The position numbers and the translations under genes are program-made. From the NCBI GenBank assembly GCA_016081115.2, contig JABTTQ020002196.1, positions 1 through 64,000 on the forward strand: a stretch of 64,000 nt of DNA, read 5' to 3'. This stretch comes from Rehmannia glutinosa. Taxonomy: Eukaryota; Streptophyta; Magnoliopsida; Lamiales; Orobanchaceae. The notes beneath the pieces are model-generated. The model was given only the letters and a program-made list of their open reading frames with translations. It searched no databases and was not told where the DNA came from. This document shows, piece after piece, positions 31,769-42,915 of the stretch. Each line of letters begins with the position of its first letter. The stretch's first letter is position 1.

Positions 31769-33285
31769 GGATCGCTCACGTGGTTATCTAGCCTTTCCCT
31801 TGCTGGGAAACGGGCTTCAGACCTCCCACGCGATTTATGCCTTGGTGGTGACCTGGGCCTCGCTTGTTTTTCATGCCTCCTATCGTCCATCTCATTTCCT
31901 TTTATCCTCACTAAATTTTTCAAATATCCTTGTTGGATAAGCCTTTCTATTTCATCTCTGAGTTGAAAACACTCCTCTGTGTCATGGCGATGATCTTTGT
32001 GAAAATGACCAATACTTTCAATTGTCTCTCTTCCCTGGCGTCGCTCTCATCTTTCTTGGCCATTTCAACATGTTTGTTTCCTTCTATCGGCATTAATGCA
32101 TGTACTCGGGGGACATTCAGTGTGGTATACCTACTCAACCGTGTTGCTCGTTGACGAACCTGATCTCGGGCTCTCTCTTGGCCTTTCTCAGACCTGAATC
32201 GAGGTCCCTCTCTAGGATCTTTTCTTGCTCAAATCTCCGGGTTTGCCACAGACCATTCATGATCTTTTAGCTCGTTCATATCCTCTTCCTGGATATATCG
32301 TTGGGTCATGCCCATCAATTCTTCTTTATCTGACGGGGGGTCTCGTGCTAAAGCCGAAGCTAGTGCCCCCTTCTTTAGTCCATGGACTAGTATATTAGTC
32401 ATCATGTCGATGCTCATGTCCTGCACATCGAGAGCTTCATCATCAAACCTGTTGATGAAGCCTCAGAAAGGCTCACCCTCCGCCTGTCTTATGGTAAAAA
32501 GATGGGTCGCTGACCTCCGAGCTCGCTTCTGACTTGCGAACTGATAGAGGAATTTTCTTGCCAACTGTTCATAAGACACGATGGTTCCCCTAGGGAGCGC
32601 AGTGAACCATTCCTGAGTTTTTCCTTTTAGTGTGGTGATGAAAATCCTAGCATTCATGGCGTCCGACTGCCCGCAGAGTTGCATCACATGATCGAACGCG
32701 GTAAGGTGCTCTTGGGGATCCGCATTTCCATCGTACTTAAGGAGATCGGGCAACTTGAATTGCGTGGTGACTACCTCCGCAAGGATATCCGGGGAAAAGG
32801 GGGATCCTCTCTTTTGCAGAGCGGATGGATCGCCTTCTCCGCTTCAAATTATCCAGCTTTCGAGTAGCATGCTCAATCTGCTCGCTAAGCTCATTAATAT
32901 CTATCTTTTTAGGTGGCTAGCCCAAGTCCACTATCGATTGTTTCGCTCGTGGTGCCGATCGACTGGCCACCTCTTCAGCATCCTCTAACCTCCTGTCTTC
33001 ATCACCGATCTCGACCTCGTTTACCCTAGGTAACTCCCTTGGAGGGGAGTCCATAGGTGCTTTTCCCTTCCTTGCTTTTTCCTCCATCCTTCTTTCTATT
33101 AACTTTTTTAAGTCACTTTATTGCATATTGATCATCGGGTCCTCCGCTTCCTTCTGGCCTTGCCTCTGGATTTGCAACGACGGGGTGGCTCCCCGAGATA
33201 GGGTCTCCTTCTCCCTTATGGGTGTCTCTTCCATGTTCAGCCCACGAGGCGGAACACCTTTCACTTTCTCTGGAGTCTCGTTCAT
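31769..33285 (-). pseudogene. gag: Tat element gag, broken
   Basis: Met at 33285 (MNETPEKVKGVPPRG) follows the primer site by a short leader. Charged N-terminal region (LKKLIERRMEEKARKGKAPM), then, after a frame change near 32870, the Retrotrans_gag domain at 32753-32463: PDLLKYDGNADPQEHLTAFD, GKTQEWFTALPRGTIVSYEQ, LARKFLYQFASQKRARRSA. It continues at 32426-32229 (LKKGALASALARDPP) and 32138-31947. No zinc knuckle seen. At least three frame changes. Confidence 0.8.
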
Positions 33286-33302
33286 TCTCAGTTCGGCCTA
33301 GT

Positions 33303-33321
33303 TTCCCACAGACGGTGCCAA
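33303..33321 (-). other. Primer-binding region of the Tat element
   Basis: Minus strand TTGGCACCGTCTGTGGGAA right after the 5' LTR, close to the TTGGCGCCGTCTGTGGGAA common in this clade. Confidence 0.75.
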
Positions 33322-33322
33322 C

Positions 33323-33965
33323 TGATTTAGGTACAAATAAACCAGATGCACTTCGGGTCGCGTCCCTAGACTCGAGCTTTAGTACTTCGTTCAGATGACC
33401 TGTAACAGAACAAACGTTAGGTTAGCCGGGAAGGTTCCCAGCTAAGACCCTTCGATGCTTAAGTCAGTACAGATCTTAAGGTCAAAGTGAACTGAGGAGC
33501 GAGGTGATTAGTAGAATAGTGAATACCTGAAAATGGTTGCAATCTGTTGTATTTATAGTTTTGGTTTGGCTAGGCCGTACATACTTGCTCCACGTGTCTT
33601 GATCTCCTAGGCCTAGACGCCACCATCAAGGAATATACGGTCATGATCATGGGTCAACCCGGATCATCACTTCGGGTCGGGTTTGGATCCTTTAGAGAAT
33701 ATGGATCCTGTATAAAATAGGGTCCGACCCGACGGCACCTCGCCTGGGGTCGCGGGCCTCCTATGAATGATGCCATGGCTTAGCTATGGTTGACTTAGGA
33801 CCCACCTCGCCTTGGGTCGCGAGCCCCCTAGTGACCCTCTTGGTACATGTGCTCGTCCCCTCGGCTCGCTCTACGGGGTCCAATTTGGACTTATCGAGCC
33901 CTTATGGTGTGCTAGGTATTAGATAATCCTTTGGGGGTTATATGGTCTTTTTACAGTACTCATCA
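33323..33965 (-). repeat. Tat element 5' LTR (643 bp)
   Basis: Plus-strand start TGATTTAGGTAC, end GTACTCATCA; followed by the target duplication ACTTG at 33966-33970. Confidence 0.95.
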
Positions 33966-34968
33966 ACTTGTAAGCAAAATTAATAAATTATCACCTTTTA
34001 CATTGAACTTTACAAAAACTCTGCCAAATTTTGGCCACCGATTATCTAACCGTGGATGAGAAATGTACTCGTGGTATCCTAAGAAACAAGTGCATGAAAA
34101 TCTTATAATATCGTTCCATTTCCTGAAATGAGTTTTGTGTTTTTGAAAATTATTTTTGTAACTAGAATAGAGGGGGGAAATGCAAAATTAGTCCTCCATA
34201 TGTAAGGATGTTCCAATTATAGGCCTATAACTTTTGGAATTGTGCCTGTATGTTTTGCTTTTTTACAATTTTTGTACCGCAAATTTTGGATTCGTGCAAT
34301 CCTGGTCCGACAAGTTTTAAGTTGGTGCAAATTTGGTATTGAGGGCTACTTTAATATTTCACTTATTCCCAAAATACCATTGGTATCTAAATTATTCAAT
34401 ATACCTAAGATCAAGTAAAAACACTTATGAGAGCATGTGTTTTATTTACTTATGAGTTGAATTTATTTATTATTTATATTGTAGATTGCCCAATGAGAGA
34501 AGAATTTTATAATTATAGAACTTTAGGATTTGACCTTTTCTTTTTAGTTATTAATTGTTATAGTTATCTAAATAAATAGTTTGCAATTTAGGATTTTTCA
34601 GTTTGATCATAGTTCATAACAAGATACTGTCAAATCAATCGTACTCAACCATGTGCATTCATATGTGCCAAGTCCAACCAAGCTAATAAGGTTGCTCCTT
34701 TATATTGTTTCCCAGCCCCAAAGTTTCCCCAAACCTCTAGCCCATTCCTCTATTTGCCCCACCGGATGGTACTGTTTCGATTATAAATTTCCTACAGACA
34801 TTTATATCGTATCTGAAACCTTATAAAATACTCTATAATACCCATTAAAACTTTAGGATACGAGAATAACTTAATGATCTTCAAGACATTTAAAACCTGT
34901 TCTAATTGGATACACCTACACATATTAACTTGAGATGAGGAATAACTTCAGTACTATGTTTAAACATG

Positions 34969-35154
34969 GACCCGGATCCTCTACATTACAATTCTGTAAA
35001 TTTTGTGTAAATTTGGGAGAGGAAATACACAAGGACATAACAAAAAAATGTGAGAGACCAACTTTTTTATTTTCACACATTTTTTTATCCCTGTGTCTTT
35101 TTTTTTTACACAAAATTTATGGAATGAAAATGCATAGGATCCACTTCCATTTTA
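34969..35154. mobile_element. Fold-back element or MITE candidate
   Basis: A 186-bp imperfect palindrome: GGATCCTCTACATTAC and AAATTTTGTGTAAAT on the left pair with ACACAAAATTTATGG and GGATCCACTTCC on the right; the inner parts (ACACAAGGACATAAC against ATCCCTGTGTC) also pair. No target duplication recognised. Confidence 0.45.
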
Positions 35155-35506
35155 ACACACTTTCGATCTATTTAATATATTTGAATCCGCGTGGCGAATT
35201 ATAGAAGGTTCTATTGAAAATATAGCTCTGAACTGTCAATTCTATCACACAACAATAACAACGTCTGACTTGAAATTAAATTAAATTGTACGTCATTTCT
35301 GCTCCTGTATGGTGTGAAGTGTTACAAATTAAATTTTTCTTTGATTCGTTTTTAAGTAGATGATGAGGTGGTTGGGAGAGTTTATATCTTAGTATTAATG
35401 CAAGCAAAGGTCGCTTATCAATGGCAACATTGGCTGCACCCCATGTGTTCATGTTTTGGCATTTTATGCCCGACGTCCTTCTTCTATTTTCGTCTCGTGG
35501 CATTAA

Positions 35507-35916
35507 GGCTGCGATTGGATGAGAGCGAGAATCAATTTTTGTTCCGCTAGAAATTTTTTTTTGACCAAACATGCGATTGTTTATGAAAATTTTCAGAAAA
35601 TATATTATTCTCCTACTTTCACTTTTTCTCACTTTTTCTTTCACCAATCACATCTACACATTTTTCACAAAAAACTAATCATTACTACATATTATCCCAC
35701 AAATTTCACTATTCATTCACTCACACATTTCTAATTATCAATCACATACAATCATTATTTTACTATTTTCACATCAAATCAACTTTCATCATTACTTTTT
35801 CATCTCACATCCAATCACACTCTCAAAATTCATCTTTTTTCTCCCCAAAATTTTTTCACTACTATTCTCTAGCAAAATGAAAATTTTCAAAATGAAAGTA
35901 TATCCAATCGCACCCT
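35507..35916. mobile_element. PIF/Harbinger (Tourist-like) MITE
   Basis: 410 bp; termini GGCTGCGATTGGAT and GGGTGCGATTGGAT (reverse complement of the right end), with TAA on both sides (35504-35506 and 35917-35919). A 3-bp TAA/TTA duplication is the Harbinger signature. The interior is T/C-rich on the plus strand and non-coding. Confidence 0.75.
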
Positions 35917-36153
35917 AAATATTTGACATTCTTGAAGGAATATTTTTAAGCAAAAATTAAGAAAATAAAAAGTATTGGTGGCAATTTATAGGGAGATATA
36001 TTTAGATGATATAAATTTATACTTGGATGGATTTTGGTGCAAAAACTTGTTTTTGTATATGATACAGAATAATGAATATAGATGCTTTCTAAAGAAAATC
36101 AATTCTCCAAAATCAACTTTATGCAATTTCTAGAGAGAGGAGGTATAGATAAA

Positions 36154-36337
36154 TGTTAAAATATAGTATTATATTATTTGGATTCCTTATTTAGTTTTAG
36201 TCCTTATAGGATTAATGCTCCCTAGTTTGCCTTATATAAGTCTCTTTCTCTATTTTGTAATTCACTTTTGGTTTCGCGCTATAAGATTACAAGTCTTTAT
36301 TTTTCTCTCAATTTTTATGGATTCTTTAATTTCAACA
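36154..36337 (+). repeat. Copia2 5' LTR (184 bp)
   Basis: TGTTAAAATATAG ... TTAATTTCAACA, ending exactly at the primer-binding site. It contains a possible TATA box (TATATAAG, about 36233-36240). No 3' partner in the window, so boundaries rest on TG/CA and the primer site. Confidence 0.7.
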
Positions 36338-36350
36338 TGGTATCAACAGC
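36338..36350 (+). other. Primer-binding site of Copia2
   Basis: TGGTATCAACAGC, initiator-Met tRNA type with a mismatch. Confidence 0.8.
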
Positions 36351-36589
36351 TAAAGTTTTAATCTCAACCACAACTTTTTGTTAGTTCCGATTTGCTTGTT
36401 CTTAATCTCAATTTTTGTTAGTTCCGATTTGGTAGCGCCCCAGAAAAAATATTTTGTTCGTCTTTTTGTTAGTTCTGATTTGGTTCATTTTTTGCTTCAT
36501 TTTTGCGTTCCGAATTGGTTTTTTTCATTCGCTTTTGGGTTTAGATTTGATGTTTTTCTTTATTTCGTTCGGCATGGCTGCTCGTAGGG

Positions 36590-37560
36590 TGACTCGCTCC
36601 AGGCAATTAGTGTGCAATTAGATGGGAAAAACTATTCATACTAGAGTTATGTCATGAAAAAAGATTACGAGGTAAATCTATGTGAGGTTATGTTACTAGA
36701 ACAAAGGTTACACCTACGAAAACTGGTTTGGATGGTGTGGATTTGTTCGAGGTTTGGGAAACAGATAATTCAAATGTTATTACTTGGATCAACAATTCAG
36801 TTTCGCAATTTGTAGGGGTTCAGTTGGCAAAGTATGAGACTGCAAGAGAAGTTTGGGACCATCTGGTACGGTTGTATACATAGTCCAACTTTGCGTAACA
36901 GTATCAATATGAGGCTGATATTCGTGTTTTGAAGCTGAAGGATATGAGTATTCAAGATTTTTATTCCGTGATGTCTGATTTGTGATATCAATTCTCGCTT
37001 ACTGAATCTGCAGATTTGCGAGCTTTTCACCCTATATTACACGTTGATTAAAACAACAATTGGTGTAATTTTTTATGGCTCTTCGTTCTGACTTTGAGGG
37101 GCTGCGTAGTAATATTCTGCATCGTAGCCCATTACCTTTTGTGGATTCAGTGGTTAATGAACTTTTTAGTCAAAGAGATACAGCTTCAAACTCATGTTGA
37201 TAAGGGGATTGTTTCATCATCTATTGCATCAGTTTTTGCCGCACCATAAAAACCAATTAATAATAATCCCAATCATGTGAATTCGATGATACCCTCTGAT
37301 GAATGTGCTTTTTTCCACCAAAAGAACCATTAGAAGGCTTAGTGTCCCTTGTTATTGAATATAGGTAAACCACAACAGTCGAGATCCCAGTAGCAACAGT
37401 CGAGGTTCCAGCAACAACGACATCCACGTCCTCCACAGTAGCCACCATCACCATCCCAGTGGTTCCCTAGACCACCTCATCCAAGAAATGTAGTCATCAC
37501 GCCATTGTTGGATCTGTATCTCTTTGAGCAGTTTCAAAACTACATTGCTTAACAGTCCCA
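36590..37560 (+). pseudogene. gag: Copia2 gag, broken
   Basis: Several frames together give the copia gag pattern: VQLDGKNYS near 36605, then TKVTPTKTGLDG and TWINNSVSQFVGVQLAKYETA followed by REVWDHLVRLY near 36700-36880. A decayed zinc-knuckle neighbourhood follows (CAFFHQKNH, 37300-37340), then a Gln/Pro-rich linker (37370-37480). Many stops. No start codon can be chosen with confidence. Confidence 0.7.
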
Positions 37561-37564
37561 TGCC

Positions 37565-37870
37565 ATGTCTCCCTCATCAAATATAGGTTTGTCTCCTTCA
37601 AGTTCTTTAGGTACGCCTTCACTATTGTGGATCTTAGATTTTGGAGTTTCCTATCATATGTCACCTAGTATGTCATTTTTTGTCTCTTTGTCTCATAATC
37701 TGTTTATGTCAGTTCTAACTGTTGATGGTACTCCAATGCCACTAGCAGGAATTGGCTCCATTGTCACGTGTTGTTTCTCTGTTCCGGATTTTATTATGTT
37801 CTTAACCTCACCTTGAGTATAGTTTCAGTTAGCCAATTATGTGCATCTGGTTGTTTAGTCTCATTCACTC
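37565..37870 (+). pseudogene. pol: Copia2 aspartic protease, broken
   Basis: The open stretch 37565-37816 contains WILDFGVSYHMSPS, the copia protease site (normally D-S-G) with Phe in place of the active-site Ser, then VDGTPMPLAGIGSI. Stop at 37814-37816. Inactive. Confidence 0.75.
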
Positions 37871-38993
37871 GTTCCACTTGTTCTATACAGGACTCGTAGT
37901 CTCAGAAGCTAATTGGGATAGGTTGTAAGTAAAGGGGACTTTATGTTTTGGATCAACTTAATGTACTGGAAGCTAAAGCCTTTGGTGTGGATATGTCATC
38001 TTTTCATTTGAATTGTTCGTCTTTTGCTTTTTACTAATGGCATTCTCATTTATAAGGTCATGTGCCTGCGTCTCGTTTATAGTTTTTGGTTTATATTGGT
38101 GTCTTGTGAGAATTGAAATCTCATAATATTTCGGATTGTAGTGGTTGCAAACTAGCAAAATTTCTTCTTTACCATTTAATAAAAGTGTTCTATTTCTCGT
38201 GCACCCTTTGATCTTGTTCATTCTAATGTATGGGGACCTTCCCCTATCAATACAAAGGGTGGGTCGCGATATTATGTTTCGTTTATTGATGATTATACAC
38301 GCTATTGTTGGGTTTATCGTATGAAGCAACATTATGATTTCTTTAACATATTTTGCCATTTTAGAGCATTTGTGAAAACCCAGCATTCAGCCACCATAAA
38401 GTGTTTTCATTGTGACTTGGGTGAGAAATATTCTTCCAATGCTTTTCTTACATTACTTGCTTCTAATTGTATAGTATGAAAAACATCTTGTGCGGACACC
38501 CCTGAGCAAAATGGTATTGCAGAGCGAAAACATAGCGATCTTGTAGAAATTGTTAGGTCACTTTTGTTGTCTGCTAGTGTTCCTAGTATGTTTTGGGGGA
38601 AGCAGTTCTCACTGCTACCTATAATAGAATTCCTAATTCACATCATTCGGGTTTGACACCCTTTGATAAGTTCTATAATGCTCCTGATTACTTATCTTTA
38701 TGAGTGTTTGGTTCCACTTGCTTTGTTCTTCGACCTCAAGTTGTACATAATAAGCTGAAGTTGCGGTATGTTTTATGCATTTTTCTTGGTTATGGGGAAG
38801 GACAGAAAGGTTTATTGTTTTGATCCAGCTAGCCAAATATTATATGTTTCGCGTCATGTTATGTTTTTGGAACATATTCCTTTCTTTTTTGTCCCAGCTG
38901 GCTCCCATAATATATCTAAGTTCGACCTCATTCATATTGATCCTTTTCATGAGGACGAATCCATTACTGATGGTTCTGTAGGTTTGGTACCTT
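37871..38993 (+). pseudogene. pol: Copia2 integrase, broken
   Basis: Shifting frames: KGGSRYYVSFIDDYTRYCW near 38260 (first Asp), HCDLGEKY near 38408 (second Asp, usually D-N-G), a stop, then TPEQNGIAERKHSDLVEIV near 38500 with the catalytic Glu kept. The C-terminal extension reads FLGYGEGQKGLLCFD near 38785-38830 and SQILYVSRHVMFLEHIPFF near 38830-38887. Inactive through stops and frame changes. Confidence 0.75.
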
Positions 38994-39234
38994 GACTTCT
39001 GATGTGACTGATTCTCTTGCTACTGATATTGTCCCTTCAGCTCCTCCAACTACGGATCCTGATGTTGCTCCTCGACAATCCACTAGTGTTTGTAAGTCTA
39101 CTAAGTTACCAGATTTCCTTTACTCTTGTTATTTTGGATCTTACGTCTCCTTTTTGGCCTCTGTTCATCGTACTCAGCCTTTATCCTATAGAGAGCCGAT
39201 TTGTGATCAACTTTGGCACGATGTTGTGGCTTAG

Positions 39235-39922
39235 GGACTTGCTGCTTTGCATCATACTCATACTTGGGACTCGGTACCTTTACCACTAGGGAAACACGCC
39301 ATTGGATGTCATTGGGTTTACAAGATAAAAACCAAATATGATAAGTATATTGAAAGATACAAAGCCCGATTGGTTGCTAAGGGTTATACTCATGAGTATG
39401 GGATTGATTATGAGGAGACTTTTGTACCTGTTACAAAAATGACAACTATTCGTACCCTTCTTGCAAATGCCTCGGTTCGTCTATGAGGTATATCTCAGAT
39501 GGATGTAAAACATGCCTTTTTGAATGGTGGACTTGTTGACGGAGTGTACATGTAGCATCCTCCTGGCGTTGCTCATTAGTCAAGCGAGGTCTGTAAGTTT
39601 GTCAATGCTCTTTATGGCCTTAAGAAAACCTCTAGAGCGTGGTATGATAAGTTCACTTCTCTGGTTACCTCCCTTGGTTTTCGACCAAGTGATCATGATT
39701 CAAACTTGTTTGTCAAGTGTACTACAACAGGTCGTATTTTGCATTTCATTATATGTTGGTGATATGATTATTACTGGTGATGATCTTGATGGCATAGAAA
39801 CTTTGAAGTCTACATTAGCTTATTCATTTGCAATGAAAGATTTGGATCCGCTCCATTACTTTCTTGATATTGAGGTTGCTTCTTCTTCACAAGGTTATCT
39901 TTTATCTCAATTGAAGTACATT
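39235..39922 (+). pseudogene. pol: Copia2 reverse transcriptase, N-terminal part, truncated
   Basis: 39247-39486: [53 protein letters not shown]. After a stop: [13 protein letters not shown] and [19 protein letters not shown]; the catalytic motif is YVGD (39752-39763) instead of YVDD, so the first Asp is Gly. It ends [20 protein letters not shown] at 39922, where the Athila-like element starts. 38994-39234 is the poorly conserved linker. Confidence 0.85.
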
Positions 39923-41314
39923 TGATGTGTGTAAAATATACGTGCATTTAAGGGCTTATTTTGTTATATAATTAATGCATTCGCACGCATATTTAGTGTA
40001 TTTTACTTGGTTTCTTTAGAAGGGAATGATACTGGGTACTCTTGTAACTTATAACAGGAAACGGAGCTTAAATGGAAAGATATCGGTTGGAAGGCCCGAA
40101 CAAGATCGATGAGTGCAAAGAGAAGATCGAAGAGACGAAGAAAATGGACAAAAGCAAGTCACACAGTCAGCCCGTGTGGGGCCATACGACCGTGTGGGCA
40201 ACCATGTGAAGATTACACGACCATGTGATGGGGCAAAAACAGAGACATAGACGTGTTACACGTTCAGACTATGTGGGATGACATGGACCGTGCGACTCGT
40301 TTTTGACAGATTTTGTTGTCCGTTTCCCATCAGAACTCACCAGTAATCTCTCACAGCACATATATAAAGGGACCAAAGTTTGCACGAAAAGAGATATATC
40401 ATACCACTTATGCAACATATAATACACAGAATTACACAAATCAAAGGTCTTTTGAGAGAGGAGGGCTAGGTTACGAAGAACACCACAAGGCCTTTCACAT
40501 CTACGGAAGCACAAGAGTTTCGAAGGCTTGGTAGGAGGATTCAACCTGACAAGAGTTTCGAAGGCCTTAAACGATAACAAACCATTTGATTTCAACTTTG
40601 TCTATGAATTTGTTATCAAATATGTTGGGCTAATCTTTCGGATCCTAGAGAATAATCAAAATTGTGGATTCATACTAAATCTTGATTGATTATATTCTTA
40701 ATTAGTTTATGTGTTCTATTATATGAATTCGAGTGGTTAATTCTTGTTGATTATCTAATCAATAATTTGCATGTCATACTTGTTAGTCCATAATCCGGGA
40801 GGTGAGTTCTAACAAGACGAAAATTGAATTCAGACATAAACAGGGTAATGCATCGGGAGACTACATTTGTTTGTGGGGAGTCATTCAATTCAAATATCTG
40901 TTGGGAGTTAATAATCGTTGTGATGCATCGGGAGACCTCGACTATTATTAATATATTGTTTATGCACCACCCGAAAGGGAGAATAAACTAATTAGGAATG
41001 GAACTCATAAAAACACATGAATTGGTTTTGATAAACACTGATTGGATTTAATATTGAAGAAGCGTGTTGAGATTATGTGCCTAGGGTTGCTTTCGTATTT
41101 GTTGAAAAGACTAGTGGAGTTCCGGTTTTTACAAATTTACTTCTTTTGTTAATTTAGGATTTCTAAAACTTGTGATTTTCAGTCGCTTCAATAAAATTGG
41201 AATACGATGTTACTATAGCCTAAGTGTTTGGTATTCAATCCCTGAGGAATACGACCTTGTTTGCCATTATCCTATAAACTACACAGTAGACTTGCAATAT
41301 TGAGATCAAATTTT
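39923..41314 (+). repeat. 5' LTR of the Athila-like element
   Basis: Starts TGATGTGTGTAAAATATACG; the end is set by comparison with the 3' LTR end (ATCAAATTCA), here ATCAAATTTT. It contains a cluster of CACACGG/CCGTGTG-type words (about 40158-40310), a TATA box (ATATATAAAGG, 40363-40373) and the shared tail GAATACGACCTTG. The left half is present inverted at 53989-54559, the right half direct at 55696-56538. Confidence 0.85.
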
Positions 41315-41329
41315 TGGCGAACAAGGTTT

Positions 41330-41348
41330 TGGCGCTGTTGCCGGGGAT
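41330..41348 (+). other. Primer-binding site, tRNA-Asp type
   Basis: TGGCGCTGTTGCCGGGGAT; complementary to the 3' end of plant tRNA-Asp with one mismatch, as in Athila and many Tat elements. 15 bp lie between it and the LTR end; TTGGCGAACAAGG in between looks like a partial duplicate. Confidence 0.85.
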
Positions 41349-41531
41349 TGAAAGATTCAACTTAGATATAGTAATAAGTAGTTCAATCTTAATTGAAACA
41401 AAATTTTTGTAAATACATATTTTTTTTCGATTTTTTTTGTAAATATTTTTTCTTACTTTCGATTTTTTATTTTTGTAAATAAATTTCATTGTTTTGGTTC
41501 TAGCATTGTTTTTGTTAAGTACAGATAGTGC

Positions 41532-42890
41532 ATGATCACGCGTTCCAAATCTACCCAACCAATACCTATTAATTTGGAAATCGAGAAGACAGTGAAACAA
41601 CTAAGGAAAAGATCTAAAGCAATGGAGGATGGGAATAATTAGAATGGCGTGAATAATAGGAACAATGATGAACACTCAACTGAGGCGGATGGACAAGACC
41701 GGATTGTGGAAAGGCCCGCGAGAAGAGCAGTTAGGGACTACTTTCAGTCGGATGTTAGTCGAACTTATAGGGGTGTGGCCCATCTGCCGATCAATGCAAA
41801 CAACTTTGAACTAAAAATAGCATTAATCCAGATGGTTTCACAGAATTAGTTTGGGAAAAGAGCCATTGAAGATCCAAACGCGCATCTGGCGTAATTTTTA
41901 GAAGTCTGCAATACTGTCAAGATGAATGGTATTTCTAAAGACATCATTTGATGCTGCCTTTCCGCATTCTCTCTGCGCGATAAGGCTAAGGGATGGTTAT
42001 GCACTCTGACATCGCCCACAGCAGATTGGGCTAAACTAAGTTAGCGGTTTCTAGCAAAATATTTTCCCCCCAGTAAAACGCTGCAGTTGCAATCTGAAAT
42101 CACCCAGTTTAGGCAGTTAGATTCAGAGCCATTATATGAGGCATGGGATAGATTAAGATAATTGTTGAGGAAGTGCCCTTAGCATGGGTATCCCGATTAC
42201 CAACAAGTTCAGTATTTTTATAATGGTTTAAGTGGCAACAAGAGAACTATTACAGATGTTGCATCTGGAGGTGCCCTGCTAGGGAAATATCCAGATGAGG
42301 CACTAGAATTATTAGTGGAGATGGCAAATAATAGTTACCAGTGGCCATCCGAGAGATCCAATGTCCGACGTGTGGTAGAGGCTCAGGATAAGAAAGATTT
42401 CATGCTTACTGAACAAGTATACGTGCTGAACATGAAATTGGATGCGATGCAGCAAGTGACTCCTAGATATCCTGCAGTTGTTGAAGAGGAAGTTAATTTT
42501 GTGGGACAACAAAGGAACTTCAACAACAACTATAGAAATAATCAGATACCCATTTACTATCATCCGGGGCTGCAAAACTAGGAGAACTTTTCATATGCGA
42601 ATAACAAAAATGTTTTGCAGCCACCTTTGAGATTTAATGTGGGTAATCAAGGCAGAGCGGAGTCAAGTGACAAGAAAGCATGTGTGGAAGAGATGATACC
42701 CTCGATTATCGAAGAAACTAGAGCAAGACTGAATAAGGATGAAGCAAAGATAGACAGGATTGAGGAACAAGTCACTCAGTTGAACACAAACGTAAATGCA
42801 AGACTGAAATCTTTGGAAACACAAGTAGCCCAGATCACTACCGCAAAGGGAGGCCAACATCCAATAGTGCAAATTCTCAAGCGATACTGA
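41532..42890 (+). pseudogene. gag: Athila-like gag, one frame with many stops
   Basis: Met at 41532 (MITRSKSTQPIPINLEIE) and then a single frame of 453 codons to the TGA at 42888-42890, broken by about nine stop codons but no frameshift. Retrotrans_gag landmarks: RRAVRDYFQSD, NNFELKIALIQMVSQN, EDPNAHLA, FLEVCNTVKMNGISKD, FSLRDKAKGWLCTL, RFLAKYFPPSKTLQL, YYHPGLQN. The C-terminal part is a coiled coil (RIEEQVTQLNTNVNARLKSL). Spacing matches Athila gag well. The stops fall mostly where related proteins have Gln, Arg or Trp, so C-to-T type decay is likely. Confidence 0.85.
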
Positions 42891-42915
42891 ACTTAATCCC
42901 AGAGAACAGTATAAT

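Larger units (their letters stand above)
15645..33965 (-). mobile_element. Ty3/gypsy Tat-lineage element, interrupted by SireA
   Basis: Complete from LTR to LTR on the minus strand, with a perfect 5-bp target duplication ACTTG (15640-15644 and 33966-33970). Subtracting SireA, about 10.6 kb. Order on the minus strand: 5' LTR, primer site, gag, protease, reverse transcriptase, RNase H, second (archaeal-type) RNase H, integrase, tandem repeats, antisense ORF, polypurine tract, 3' LTR. The double RNase H and the antisense ORF are hallmarks of the Tat clade (as in Grande, Retand and RIRE2; established knowledge). Confidence 0.95.
33971..36153. other. Ground sequence between the Tat element and Copia2, no gene seen
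   Basis: AT-rich. Continues 14936-15644 from before the Tat insertion. Apart from the two small elements listed separately, 34150-34370 has the flavour of an old MITE (GCAAAATTAGTCC at one side, GCAAATTTGGTATTG at the other) but no clean repeat. No ORF with recognisable product. Confidence 0.5.
36154..39922 (+). mobile_element. Copia2: Ty1/copia element, 3'-truncated
   Basis: A short 5' LTR (184 bp), then gag, protease, integrase and reverse transcriptase in copia order on the plus strand, all decayed. Homology stops inside the reverse transcriptase where the Athila-like element begins (39923). After that element (56544 on) only about 4 bp separate its target duplication from a family A LTR, so the rest of Copia2 is either lost or beyond the right edge of the window. 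Confidence 0.85.

Noticed and set aside
41330..41348. tRNA-Asp gene fragment
   Set aside because: It is only the primer-binding site complementary to the tRNA 3' end; no cloverleaf around it.
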